Origin: JAWLHU01 sp049325315
GTDB taxonomy: Bacteria; Bacillota; Sulfobacillia; Symbiobacteriales; Symbiobacteriaceae
NCBI GenBank assembly: GCA_049325315.1
Contig: JBMONB010000147.1
Coordinates: forward strand, 1 to 61,670
DNA length: 61,670 bases
Direction of reading: 5' to 3'
Shown: one piece after another, positions 36,145 through 44,498 of the stretch
How positions within the stretch are numbered: the stretch's first letter is position 1
How the letters are laid out: each line of letters starts with the position of its first letter
The notes under the pieces: model-generated
Told to the model about the DNA's origin: nothing
Databases searched by the model: none
What the model saw: only the letters and a program-made list of their open reading frames with translations
Translations under genes and position numbers: made by a program

Positions 36145-37377
36145 CTAGTCGGCAGCGACTTCCGACTCCTGCTCCTTCGCGTTCTTCTGTACGGCGGCGA
36201 AGACCTTGGTCGGCAGGCCAAAGATGTCAATGAATCCCTTGGCGGCCTTGTGATCGAACTTGTCCGCCTTGTCGTAGGTGGCCAGGTCGTAGGAGTAGAG
36301 GGTCACCGGCGACTTGCGGCCCACGCACTGCACGGAGCCCTTGTACAGCTTCACCCGGACTTCGCCGGTCACCGTCTCCTGCGACTTCTTGATGAAGGCG
36401 TCCAGCGCCTCCTTGAGAGGGTGGAACCAGAGGCCGAAGTAGACCATCTCGGCATACTTCTGCTCCAGCCCGAGCTTGTAGTGGTGCAGCTCCCGAGGCA
36501 GGGTGATCGTCTCCAGCTCCTTGTGCGCCAGGGTGAGCACATGGGCGGCCGGCATCTCGTAGATCTCCCGGGACTTAATTCCCACCAGCCGGTTCTCCAC
36601 GTGGTCGATCCGGCCCACGCCATGGGCGCCGGCGATCGTGTGCACCTGCTCGATCAGGCTGACCAGGTCCATGGCCACGCCGTTCAGCGAGACGGGCACG
36701 CCCTGCTCAAAGCCGATCACCAGGTACTCCGGCTCATTGGGGGCGTCCTTCGGGTTGACGGTCCACTCGAAGGCCTCTTCAGGCGCCTCGGCCCAGGGAT
36801 CCTCCAGCACGCCCGCCTCGCAGGACCGGCCCCAGAGGTTGACATCGACCGAGAAGGGGTTCTCCTTGCCCACCGGCACGGGAATGCCGTGCTTGGCGGC
36901 GTACTCGATCTCCTCTTCCCGGCTCCAGCCCCAGTCGCGCACCGGTGCGATCACCTTCAGGTTCGGGTTGAGGGCGGCCACAGAGACCTCGAACCGCACC
37001 TGGTCGTTGCCCTTGCCGGTGCAGCCGTGGGCGACGAAGTCGGCCCCCTCCTTCTCAGCGACCTCCACCAGCAGCTTGGAGATCAGCGGCCGGGAAAGCG
37101 AAGCGGAGAGGTAGTACTTCGACTCGTAGGTGGCGTTGGCCAGAAGGGTAGGGAGGATGAAGTTGTAAGCGAACTCCACCTTCGCATCGTAGATGTAGCT
37201 GGCCGAGGCGCCGATGGAGAGCGCCTTGCTCTTGATGAAGTCCAGGTCCTTGTCGTTGGCCCCGACATCGACCGACATGGCGACGACATCCGCGTCGTAG
37301 TGCTCCTTGATCCAGTGAATCGCAACCGAGGTATCCAGGCCTCCCGAATAGGCCAGCACGCACTTCTTCTTCGCCAT
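36145..37377 (-). CDS. argG: Argininosuccinate synthase
   Basis: 410 residues, normal length. It joins citrulline and aspartate with ATP to give argininosuccinate, the step before ArgH. The PP-loop motif is at the start (CVLAYSGGLDTSVAIHWIKE). Other conserved blocks are VAHGCTGKGNDQVRFEV near residue 115 and RVKLYKGS-type VRVKLYKGSVQCVGRKSP near the end. The ATG follows GAGGAGGCG. Tandem ARG boxes with an embedded promoter lie about 48-85 bp upstream. Confidence 0.98.
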   Translation of the reverse strand: MAKKKCVLAYSGGLDTSVAIHWIKEHYDADVVAMSVDVGANDKDLDFIKSKALSIGASASYIYDAKVEFAYNFILPTLLANATYESKYYLSASLSRPLISKLLVEVAEKEGADFVAHGCTGKGNDQVRFEVSVAALNPNLKVIAPVRDWGWSREEEIEYAAKHGIPVPVGKENPFSVDVNLWGRSCEAGVLEDPWAEAPEEAFEWTVNPKDAPNEPEYLVIGFEQGVPVSLNGVAMDLVSLIEQVHTIAGAHGVGRIDHVENRLVGIKSREIYEMPAAHVLTLAHKELETITLPRELHHYKLGLEQKYAEMVYFGLWFHPLKEALDAFIKKSQETVTGEVRVKLYKGSVQCVGRKSPVTLYSYDLATYDKADKFDHKAAKGFIDIFGLPTKVFAAVQKNAKEQESEVAAD

Positions 37378-37424
37378 GATGTCGGCGCCTCCTCATGCTC
37401 CCACCCGGTCACCCGGGGACTAAT

Positions 37425-37462
37425 CTTGCATGATTATAACTCTGCCTGTATAAGTATGCAAG
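37425..37462 (-). promoter_or_regulatory. Tandem ARG boxes enclosing the argG promoter
   Basis: Minus strand: box 1 CTTGCATACTTATACAGG (37445-37462) and box 2 GAGTTATAATCATGCAAG (37425-37442), 2 bp apart. TTGCAT (37456-37461) and TATAAT (37433-37438) are 17 bp apart within them. Confidence 0.8.
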
Positions 37463-37501
37463 ACCATTCTGCAGAGAAATCGCGATAAGCGTCACGCTCT
37501 C

Positions 37502-37530
37502 AAAAAACAAGGGGCGCTCCGGAGAGCCCC
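37502..37530 (-). terminator. Terminator of the metal P-type ATPase gene
   Basis: GGGGCTCTCCGGAGCGCCCC hairpin on the minus strand followed by TTGTTTTTT. Confidence 0.85.
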
Positions 37531-37554
37531 CCTCATTCGCTATTCACTGTCCTC

Positions 37555-39525
37555 CTATGCGCGGCCGGCCTCCTCGATCGGTTGAGGCGCCGGTCCGGGC
37601 GGGCCCACCTTCGGGCTTCTGGTCCAGCCATGCAGGAGCAGACGCATGCCGTTGACCGCCACCAGAATCGTGGAGCCCTCATGCCCCACCACCGCCAGCG
37701 GCAGGGTGAGCCCACCGGCCAGGCTGAGGCCCACCAGGGCTACGATTACGCCGATGGCGAAGATCAGGTTCTGCGCCACCACCCGGCGGGCCTGCCGGCC
37801 CAGCCGGAAGGTATCGGGCAGCCGGGAGAGGTCGTCGGCCATGAGCACTACATCGGCGCTCTCCAGGGCAGCATCGTTCCCCGCCCCGCCCATGGCGATT
37901 CCCAGGCTGGCCTGCGCCAGCGCCGGGGCGTCGTTCACCCCGTCGCCCACCATGGCTACCGCCCCGTACTCCCGCTCCAGCGCCTGCACGGCTGAGAGCT
38001 TGTCGGCGGGCAGCAGGTCGGCCCGGAACTCGTCCACACCGGTCTGTGCGGCCACAGCGGCAGCCACCCGGTCGTTGTCACCGGTCAGCATGACGATACG
38101 CTGGATCCCGCTGGCCCGCAGGGCGGCCACGGTGGCCCGGGCGTTAGGCCGGATCGCGTCGGCGATGCCGATCACGCCCAGCGGCTCCCCATCGGCCTCG
38201 ACGATCACGGCGGTCTCGCCCTGATCCTCCAGTCGAACCGCCTGCCGGAGCAGCCAGGAGCCCTCTTCCGCCGACGCATGCCGGCGGCTTCCCACCCGGA
38301 TCTCACGGCCCTCTACCCGGGCCGTGACACCCAGGCCGGGCCGCTCGTCGACCGTTTCGGCCTGCGGCACCTCGCCGACCCGGTCGCGGCCTGCTCCAAC
38401 GATCGCCTGAGCCAGCGGATGGCTGGAGTGCTCCTCCGCAGCGGCGGCCAGTCGGAGCAGCTCCGCCTCGGTCACGCCGGGGACCGGGCAGACCGACCGG
38501 ACCCGGGGCTTCCCCTCGGTCAGGGTGCCGGTCTTGTCGAAGGCGACCACCTTGATCGTCCCGGCCCGCTCCAGGTGAATGCCGCCCTTGAAGAGCATGC
38601 CCCGCCTGGCCCCGGCGGCCACGCCGGAGAGCAGGGCGGCAGGGGTGGCGATCACCAGGGCGCAGGGCGACATGACCACCAGCAGCTGCATCGCCAGGTA
38701 GAAGGAGGCCGACCAGGTCCAGCCCGCCACCAGGGGCGGGGCGGTCCAGGCGATCAGGGCCACCGCGACCACCAGCAGGGTGTAGTACCGGTCGATCCAG
38801 TCCACCATCTGCTGGGAGCGGGCCTTGTGCTCCTGGGCCTCCTCCACCAGCCGGATGATCCGGGAGAGGGTGGAGTCGGTGGGCAGCTTGGTCACCGCCA
38901 CCATGAGGCGGCCGGTGGTGTTCAGGCTGCCGGCGAAGACGGAGGCGCCCGCCTCCTTGTCCACGGGCACAGATTCGCCGGTAATCGGCGACTGGTCGAT
39001 AGCCGAACGCCCCTCCACCACCTCGCCGTCGGCGGCCAGCCGCTCGCCCGGCCGGACGATCATGCGGTCGCCGACTTCCAGCTGCTCCACAGCCACCACC
39101 TCATCGGTGCCATCGGGCCGCCGTACCAGCGCCGTATCGGGACGGAGCGTAACCAGCGACTCGATCGCCTTGCGGGTCCGCCCCGCCGCGAACTCCTCCA
39201 GGGTGTTGGAGAGCGCAAAGAGGAAGATCAGGACAGCCCCTTCGCTCCAGCGCCCCAGAAAGGCGGCGCCCATGGCGCCGAGCACCATCAGCATGTCAAT
39301 GTTCAGGCTGCCCCGGCGCAGCGCTGCCAGACCATCGATCACCCGCAGGTACCCACCCGAGAGATAGGCCGCGGCGTAGGCCACCATCGCCCCCCAGGCG
39401 GGAAGGCCGAGCGCCGGGCGCTCCAGGATCCACCCCAGAACCAGAAACAGGGCGCTCAACACCGTGGCACGCACGAGGGGACGCAGCTCCTCGTCTAACT
39501 CCCACCGCTCTCTCTTTCGATCCAC
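37555..39525 (-). CDS. P1B-type heavy-metal ATPase (ZosA/CadA-like)
   Basis: 656 residues. The metal-binding membrane motif is S-P-C (MSPCALVIATP near residue 286), the phosphorylation site VVAFDKTGTLTEGKP near 327, the actuator loop SPITGESVPVDK, the HP motif EHSSHPLAQAI, and the hinge MVGDGVNDAPALAQ near 528. There is no N-terminal HMA domain or Cys pair, which resembles B. subtilis ZosA rather than CadA. The SPC motif is common to several metals, so zinc is an inference from the PerR-type regulation. Start GTG 39523-39525 after GGGAGG. Two 7-1-7 operators overlap its promoter. Confidence 0.9.
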   Translation of the reverse strand: MDRKRERWELDEELRPLVRATVLSALFLVLGWILERPALGLPAWGAMVAYAAAYLSGGYLRVIDGLAALRRGSLNIDMLMVLGAMGAAFLGRWSEGAVLIFLFALSNTLEEFAAGRTRKAIESLVTLRPDTALVRRPDGTDEVVAVEQLEVGDRMIVRPGERLAADGEVVEGRSAIDQSPITGESVPVDKEAGASVFAGSLNTTGRLMVAVTKLPTDSTLSRIIRLVEEAQEHKARSQQMVDWIDRYYTLLVVAVALIAWTAPPLVAGWTWSASFYLAMQLLVVMSPCALVIATPAALLSGVAAGARRGMLFKGGIHLERAGTIKVVAFDKTGTLTEGKPRVRSVCPVPGVTEAELLRLAAAAEEHSSHPLAQAIVGAGRDRVGEVPQAETVDERPGLGVTARVEGREIRVGSRRHASAEEGSWLLRQAVRLEDQGETAVIVEADGEPLGVIGIADAIRPNARATVAALRASGIQRIVMLTGDNDRVAAAVAAQTGVDEFRADLLPADKLSAVQALEREYGAVAMVGDGVNDAPALAQASLGIAMGGAGNDAALESADVVLMADDLSRLPDTFRLGRQARRVVAQNLIFAIGVIVALVGLSLAGGLTLPLAVVGHEGSTILVAVNGMRLLLHGWTRSPKVGPPGPAPQPIEEAGRA

Positions 39526-39542
39526 GAGTTTCGCGCCTCCCT

Positions 39543-39573
39543 TTAGAACGATTCTAATCTAGAACCATTCTAA
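39543..39573. promoter_or_regulatory. Two PerR/Fur-type boxes at the P-type ATPase gene
   Basis: TTAGAACGATTCTAA (39543-39557) and CTAGAACCATTCTAA (39559-39573) are 7-1-7 inverted repeats like the PerR box TTATAATNATTATAA. They overlap the -10 hexamer and the region downstream of it. Confidence 0.75.
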
Positions 39574-39595
39574 ACTAGATTATGCGATTTGACAA
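39567..39595 (-). promoter_or_regulatory. Promoter of the P-type ATPase gene
   Basis: On the minus strand TTGTCA (39590-39595), 17 bp, TAGAAT (39567-39572). The -10 is part of the second 7-1-7 box. Confidence 0.7.
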
Positions 39596-39616
39596 GGGCT
39601 GGGCACGCTCGTGGCG

Positions 39617-39656
39617 AAAAAAAGAAAGCCCGCCACCGGCAGAGCCGGAAGCGGGG
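39617..39656 (-). terminator. Terminator of the Fur-family regulator gene
   Basis: On the minus strand a CCCGC..CCGGC / GCCGG..GCGGG stem is followed by TTTCTTTTTTT, separating the regulator from the P-type ATPase promoter. Confidence 0.85.
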
Positions 39657-39672
39657 GAACGGTCGTTGTGAA

Positions 39673-40155
39673 TCAGTCGGCCACCGAGGTGTTCGAGGCC
39701 TTGCGGCAGTCGGGGCAGAAGCCGTAGTAGAGAACCTGCCCGCCCACCAGCGAGAACCCGGTCTGCTCCACCACCGCCTCCTCGAGGCTGGCGCTGGCCA
39801 GATGGTGCAGGTCGATGATCTTCTTGCAGCGGACACAGACCACGTTCACGTGGGTGTCGGTATCCAACTCATAGTGAACGGCGCCGTCCAGGTCGGGGCC
39901 CAGTTCGTAAAGCATTCCCTGGTCTTTCAGCACCGCCAGCGTATTGTAAACCGTCGCCAGGCTGACGCCGGTATGGTGCTGGCGGGAGGACTCAAAGATC
40001 TCCTGCACCGTGGGATGATGGCGCCCGGCCATGTCCGCCAGGGCGCGGCAAATGGCGCCCCGCTGTGCGGTAAGCTTGAGACCTGCTGCCCGCAAGCCGG
40101 CCGCGAAGCGGTCGTCCGCCTGGTGCTCGGTCCCGGCGGCACTGACTGTGGTCAT
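39673..40155 (-). CDS. Fur-family metalloregulator (PerR-like)
   Basis: 160 residues. Winged helix: GLKLTAQRGAICRALADMAG and TGVSLATVYNTLAVLKDQGM. Structural zinc cysteines: CVRC (about 105-108) and CPDC near the end. Compared with B. subtilis PerR, the first His (HHPTV) is kept, but the positions matching Asp85 and His93 appear to be Glu (HYELD) and Asn (THVNVVC); this comparison was made by eye. The gene has a 7-1-7 box in its promoter that matches the two boxes at the P-type ATPase. PerR is favoured because zosA belongs to the PerR regulon in B. subtilis; Zur is an alternative. Confidence 0.87.
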   Translation of the reverse strand: MTTVSAAGTEHQADDRFAAGLRAAGLKLTAQRGAICRALADMAGRHHPTVQEIFESSRQHHTGVSLATVYNTLAVLKDQGMLYELGPDLDGAVHYELDTDTHVNVVCVRCKKIIDLHHLASASLEEAVVEQTGFSLVGGQVLYYGFCPDCRKASNTSVAD

Positions 40156-40174
40156 GGCGACTCACCCCCGGCAT

Positions 40175-40189
40175 TGAGAATCATTCTAA
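40175..40189. promoter_or_regulatory. PerR/Fur-type box upstream of the regulator gene
   Basis: TGAGAATCATTCTAA, a 7-1-7 inverted repeat sharing the half-site ATTCTAA with the boxes at the P-type ATPase. It implies autoregulation. Confidence 0.7.
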
Positions 40190-41077
40190 ATCTAGTATAG
40201 CAGAAGTGGCCGCATTGGAATACCCCTCGCCGGCAGATCGGCCAGATGACCCATTGCGTTCGGCCACTGACTCCAGGAGCCAGATGCGGAAGAGCTCCTG
40301 CTGCTCCCACATGGGGAGATGGCCGCACCGGGGCAGCAGGGTGATCTCGGCGCCCGGAATCGACCGTGCAAAGTTCGCCTGGGCCAGAGAAACCAGCGGG
40401 TCGGCCTCCCCGAAAAGCACCCGGGTTGGGCAGCGAATCTCGCCGAGGAGATGGCGCACCGTCACCCGTCGGGCCCCCTCCAGCAGGACCCGGTTTCGCC
40501 GGATCCAGCGCAGGGTGGTCCGCCTGAACCAGGGGTTGCGCCCCACCCGGAACAGGTACGACTCTACCTCCTCGGGTAGGGCCCGCGGGGCAAAGGTGAG
40601 TGCGTCGAGCCCTGCCCGAATGTTCGCCGGCGTCGGGCGCATCAGCCACTCGCCAATGCCCGGCAGCGCCATGATCCGAAACGACCAGTGAGCGGAGGCG
40701 TCGAGCGCCCCCGGGGCAACCAGGGCGAGGCTCCTCACCCGGTCGGGCCGCTCATGGGCCATGCGCACCGCCAGGGTGCCGCCCAGTGACCACCCCACCA
40801 GTCTGACTCGTTCCAGGCCCATGCGATCCATGAGGGCGAAGAAGAAGCGAACCAGGTCGTTCATGGTATAGCCGAACCCGGGCGGAGGCGGGGTATCGCC
40901 CCAACCGGGCAGGTCGGGGGCAATGGCGCGCACGCGGGGAGACAACGCCCGAAGAGCGGCCTCCCACATGGATGCCCCACCATTGACGCCGTGGAGCAGC
41001 AGTACAGGCTCGCCGCCGCCCTCCTCGCGGTAGTGCAGTCGGGTCCCCATTACCTCGACAACAGCTGTGGGCTTCAT
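40181..41077 (-). CDS. Alpha/beta hydrolase
   Basis: 298 residues from ATG 41075-41077 after GGGAAGGGGGG. A standard alpha/beta-hydrolase fold: oxyanion HG motif VLLLHGVNGGASMWE, nucleophile elbow VGWSLGGTLAVRMA (Ser near residue 107), the acid in VLFGEADPLVSLAQA, and the His in LLPRCGHLPMWEQ. The C-terminus, about 40 residues, is low in complexity and runs into the promoter of the Fur-family gene, overlapping its operator. Family members include esterases and C-C hydrolases; the substrate is unknown. Confidence 0.87.
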   Translation of the reverse strand: MKPTAVVEVMGTRLHYREEGGGEPVLLLHGVNGGASMWEAALRALSPRVRAIAPDLPGWGDTPPPPGFGYTMNDLVRFFFALMDRMGLERVRLVGWSLGGTLAVRMAHERPDRVRSLALVAPGALDASAHWSFRIMALPGIGEWLMRPTPANIRAGLDALTFAPRALPEEVESYLFRVGRNPWFRRTTLRWIRRNRVLLEGARRVTVRHLLGEIRCPTRVLFGEADPLVSLAQANFARSIPGAEITLLPRCGHLPMWEQQELFRIWLLESVAERNGSSGRSAGEGYSNAATSAILDLE

Positions 41078-41212
41078 CTTCGCCCCCCCTTCCCTATCTT
41101 TTTGATTAGTGAGTCGACATTTTCCTTCTGTTTCTTCGATGTTTATGGAACTCACAACGATAGAAGGACTAGGACGCTCATCAGCGGAAATCTCCCAATG
41201 AGGTGATGATCG

Positions 41213-42061
41213 GTGACCACCGAGTTGGAGCGAACGCCACAGGTTGCCCTGCGGGTGAACGACCTGGAACGGTCGGTGCGATTCTACCTGAGCCTCCCCG
41301 GGTTTGCCCCGGGCGAGCGTCAGGGCGAGACGGCCCGGGTGATCGGGCCGGGGGGTGTCCCGCTGCTGCTGTCCACCCGGTCTGCCGACCTCTCGGCCTG
41401 GCCCTCGGTGCCGGAGGCAGGGCCCTGGGCGTGGGTCTACCTGCACCGGCCGGACCTTCCGGCGCTTGCAGCCGAACTGGGTGCGAGGGGGCTGAGCGCA
41501 CAGGGGCCTGCGGAGCCCTCGCCGGGCTACCGGCACCTGCTGCTGCCGGACCCCGACGGCTACCTGCTGGCCTTCTGGGAGTCGCTCCCCCTGACCAATA
41601 ACCAGGTGCTCGAGCTGTACCGCTCCGGTTCGCAGCGGCTGGCAGATGCCATCGGGGGCCTCGATGAGGCGGCCCTCGACCTCCCCCGTGCGCCTGGGAA
41701 GTGGACCATTCGGGAGATTGTGCACCATCTGGTGGACTCCGACCTGGCCACCTTCCACGTGATCCGGCTGGCCCTGGCCCTGCCCGGCCGGGAGATCAAT
41801 GCCGACCTCTGGGAGCCCGACGACTGGATGCGGGGCCTCCAATGCAGCTCCCGCCCCGTCGGACCGGCGGTCGCGCTCTTTCATGCCTCCCGGGACTGGG
41901 TCCTGGAGGCGATCAGCCACCTGCCCGATGCTCTCGACCGCTCGGTCTCCTGGCCCAGCGGCTACCGGGCCGAGGTGCGGGACCTGCTGCGCCAGGTCGG
42001 TGGGCACGCCATCCACCATATCCTTCAGATCGAGGAAACCCGCCGCAAATATGGCCGGTGA
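41213..42061 (+). CDS. VOC-DinB/YfiT fusion protein
   Basis: 282 residues with two domains. Residues about 8-128 resemble a glyoxalase/VOC module (QVALRVNDLERSVRFYLSLP, LLLPDPDGYLLAFWE). Residues about 135-282 form a DinB/YfiT helical domain with putative metal His in REIVHHLVDSD and GHAIHHILQIEETR. The first domain could bind a small molecule or metal and the second act as a metal-dependent thiol transferase or hydrolase. The start is GTG 41213 after GAGGTGAT. The gene stands alone. Confidence 0.82.
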   Translation: MTTELERTPQVALRVNDLERSVRFYLSLPGFAPGERQGETARVIGPGGVPLLLSTRSADLSAWPSVPEAGPWAWVYLHRPDLPALAAELGARGLSAQGPAEPSPGYRHLLLPDPDGYLLAFWESLPLTNNQVLELYRSGSQRLADAIGGLDEAALDLPRAPGKWTIREIVHHLVDSDLATFHVIRLALALPGREINADLWEPDDWMRGLQCSSRPVGPAVALFHASRDWVLEAISHLPDALDRSVSWPSGYRAEVRDLLRQVGGHAIHHILQIEETRRKYGR

Positions 42062-42158
42062 ACCAAATGGACCCTTGCGTGACTCATATCTATCGGAGGG
42101 CGGCACAGCCGGTCGACCGCGCGGGACCGGCGCCTGAGGCAAAGGAGGTTGAGCCCAG

Positions 42159-42791
42159 ATGACATCCCTCTTCCTCTACACCTTTTTTGTCGGCTTTGGT
42201 CTTACCCTCGTCTCCGTGCTCTTCGGCCTGGTCGACCTCGGGGGCGATGGCGGGGCAGATGGAGGCCACGTCGGCGACCTCCCCGGAGACCTCTCGCACA
42301 GCGGTGACCTGAGCCACGGTCATGCGCACGGTCACGGCCATCATCATGGCCCCCTGTCCGGCAAGATCGCCACCATCTCTCCGGTCAACTTCCAAACTAT
42401 CGTTGCCGCCCTGACCGGCTTTGGCGGTATCGGCTACCTGGTTGCTTCCATGGGAGTGGCCGGCCTCCTGATTCCGCTGGTCGCAGCCGTTGGTGGCGGC
42501 ATCTTTTCCGCCTGGCTGATCTTCAAGTTCCAGCGCTTTCTGGTTAAGGGAGAGCGGCCTATGGGGCCCACCTCCTACATCGGCATCGTCGGAAAGTTGA
42601 CCATCCCCATCCGCGAGGGGGGGACCGGCGAGGTCGTTTACACCCAGCAGGATTCCCGCATGGTTTCCGCCGCCCGCTCCCACGACGGCAGGCCCATGGA
42701 GCGGGGCGAAGAGGTTGTGATCCTTCGCTATGAGCGGGGCGTCGCCTACGTTCAGCTCTGGCGTGAGTTCATGGACCAGGGGAAAGAGTAA
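42159..42791 (+). CDS. NfeD/YuaF-like membrane protein
   Basis: 210 residues. Two to three membrane helices (SLFLYTFFVGFGLTLVSVLF, then GFGGIGYLVASMGVAGLLIP and an adjoining LVAAVGGGIFSAWLIF), and a C-terminal NfeD-type OB-fold domain (SYIGIVGKLTIPIREGGTGE). Between helices 1 and 2 is a His/Gly-rich stretch (SHGHAHGHGHHHG) that could bind metal. NfeD/YuaF proteins work with flotillins in membrane domains. The flotillin gene follows 16 bp later. The ATG follows AAAGGAGG. Confidence 0.85.
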   Translation: MTSLFLYTFFVGFGLTLVSVLFGLVDLGGDGGADGGHVGDLPGDLSHSGDLSHGHAHGHGHHHGPLSGKIATISPVNFQTIVAALTGFGGIGYLVASMGVAGLLIPLVAAVGGGIFSAWLIFKFQRFLVKGERPMGPTSYIGIVGKLTIPIREGGTGEVVYTQQDSRMVSAARSHDGRPMERGEEVVILRYERGVAYVQLWREFMDQGKE

Positions 42792-42807
42792 GGGAGGTTT
42801 GCGTACC

Positions 42808-44355
42808 GTGATTGACATTCTGATTTTTGCCGGCTTGACGGTATTGGGCGTCATCCTGCTGATCGGGCTGATCGCCTCCATGTATCGGAAGGTCCCCCCC
42901 AACATGGCCCTGATCGTCTACGGCTTCGGAGGTCCCCGGGTCTCCAAGGGTGGCGGCCTGATCGTCTGGCCGCTGATCCAGTCGGCCCAGGAGCTCTCGC
43001 TGGAACTGATGTCCTTCGACGTGGTTCCGCAGCAAGATTTCTATACCGTGCAGGGCGTCTCCGTTACCGTGGAGGCGGTCGCACAGATCAAGGTGAAGTC
43101 CGACACCGAGTCGATTCTGACCGCCGCCGAGCAGTTCCTGTCCAAGTCGACCCAGGAGCGGCACGAGGTGCTTAAGCTGGTCATGGAAGGCCACCTGCGG
43201 GGCATCATCGGCCAGCTGACGGTTGAGTCGATCGTGAAGGAGCCCGAGATGGTCGCCGACCGCATGCGGGCCAACGTGGCGGACGACATGGCCAAGATGG
43301 GCCTTGAGGTGATCTCCTTCACTGTCAAGGAGATTCGCGACAAGAACGAGTACATCACCAACATGGGCCGGCCCGACACCGAGCGGATCAAGCGGGCCGC
43401 CGAGATCGCCGCTGCTGAGGCGATGCGTGACACCGAGATCAAGCGGGCCGAGGCGATGCGGGAGGCCGCCGTCGCCAAGGCGAAGGCCGACCAGGAGACG
43501 GTGCTGGCCCAGGCTACCTCCATGACCAAGCAGGCCGAGGCGCAGCGTGACCTGAACCTGAAGCGGGCCGAGTATGAGGCCGAGACCAAGCGGGCGCAGG
43601 CGCAGGCCGACAAGGCCTACGACATTCAGACCAACGTGATGCAGCAGCAGGTGATCGCCGAGTCGGTCAAGGTCGAGCAGATCGAGCGCATTGAGCAGGT
43701 AAAGGTCCAGGAGGCCGAAATCCTGCGGCGTGAGAAGGAGCTGATCGCGACCGTCCTGAAGCAAGCCGAGATCGAGCGGCAGAAGCAGGAGGCGCTCGCC
43801 AGCGCCCATGCCCGCAAGCTCGAGATCGAGGCGGCGGGCCAGGCTGCGGCCGTCCGGGCCGCCGGCCAGGCGGAGGCCGAGGTGAAGAAGCTCCAGGGTG
43901 GAGCCGAGGCCGACGTGGTGAAGCAGAAGGGTATGGCGGAGGCCGAGGTTATTCTGGCAAAGGGCAAGGCTGAGGCCGAGGCGATGCGGATCAAGGCCGA
44001 GGCCTACAAGGAGTACGGCCAGGCCGCCATTCTCGACCGGCTGCTGCCGGTGCTGCCCGAACTGATGAAGGCTGCCGCCGAGCCGCTCTCCAAGATCGAC
44101 AAGGTGACGATTCTCTCCCAGGGCCAGGGCGCCGAGGTCGGCGTCAACAAGTTCATGGGCGAGGTCGCCAAGCTGGCCACCACCGCTCCGGCGATGCTCG
44201 AAGGGCTGACCGGCCTTTCGATTCAGGAACTGCTCCAGCAGATTCCCGGCCTGGACCAGAGGGTCAAGGAGATGAGCCCCGCTCCGGCGGCCACCATCGA
44301 CGTCAAGCCGGCCCCGGCCAAGAAGGAGCCCGCTGCAAAGGAAGCCGAGGAGTAG
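42808..44355 (+). CDS. Flotillin family protein (YuaG/FloT-like)
   Basis: 515 residues from GTG 42808 after GGGAGG. Residues 1-25 are a membrane anchor (ILIFAGLTVLGVILLIGLIA); 30-200 form the SPFH/band 7 domain (KVPPNMALIVYGFGGPRVSK, VQGVSVTVEAVAQIKVKSD); 200-420 are long charged helices rich in Ala-Glu repeats (EAEVILAKGKAEAEAMRIK). The C-terminus is proline/alanine/lysine-rich. Flotillins scaffold membrane microdomains. It is co-transcribed with the NfeD-like gene and ends in a terminator. Confidence 0.93.
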   Translation: MIDILIFAGLTVLGVILLIGLIASMYRKVPPNMALIVYGFGGPRVSKGGGLIVWPLIQSAQELSLELMSFDVVPQQDFYTVQGVSVTVEAVAQIKVKSDTESILTAAEQFLSKSTQERHEVLKLVMEGHLRGIIGQLTVESIVKEPEMVADRMRANVADDMAKMGLEVISFTVKEIRDKNEYITNMGRPDTERIKRAAEIAAAEAMRDTEIKRAEAMREAAVAKAKADQETVLAQATSMTKQAEAQRDLNLKRAEYEAETKRAQAQADKAYDIQTNVMQQQVIAESVKVEQIERIEQVKVQEAEILRREKELIATVLKQAEIERQKQEALASAHARKLEIEAAGQAAAVRAAGQAEAEVKKLQGGAEADVVKQKGMAEAEVILAKGKAEAEAMRIKAEAYKEYGQAAILDRLLPVLPELMKAAAEPLSKIDKVTILSQGQGAEVGVNKFMGEVAKLATTAPAMLEGLTGLSIQELLQQIPGLDQRVKEMSPAPAATIDVKPAPAKKEPAAKEAEE

Positions 44356-44370
44356 CCAACCAGACACACA

Positions 44371-44406
44371 GAGCCCCCTACCCGTTGTCGGGTGGGGGCT
44401 CTCTTT
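44371..44406 (+). terminator. Terminator of the NfeD-flotillin operon
   Basis: GAGCCCCC (44371-44378) pairs with GGGGGCTC (44394-44401) with inner CCCG/CGGG pairing and a following TCTTTG. Confidence 0.85.
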
Positions 44407-44498
44407 GTTGCGCGACATCCTCGTTCAGACCTCGAACCTACACAGTCGTTCGCTCGTATTTACATATAGGATACCAATATTGGAAGGATGACGATAAG

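Noticed and set aside
42285..42355. His/Gly-coding stretch as a nucleotide repeat or CRISPR-like element.
   Set aside because: It is in frame within a well-formed membrane protein gene and has no regular spacer pattern.
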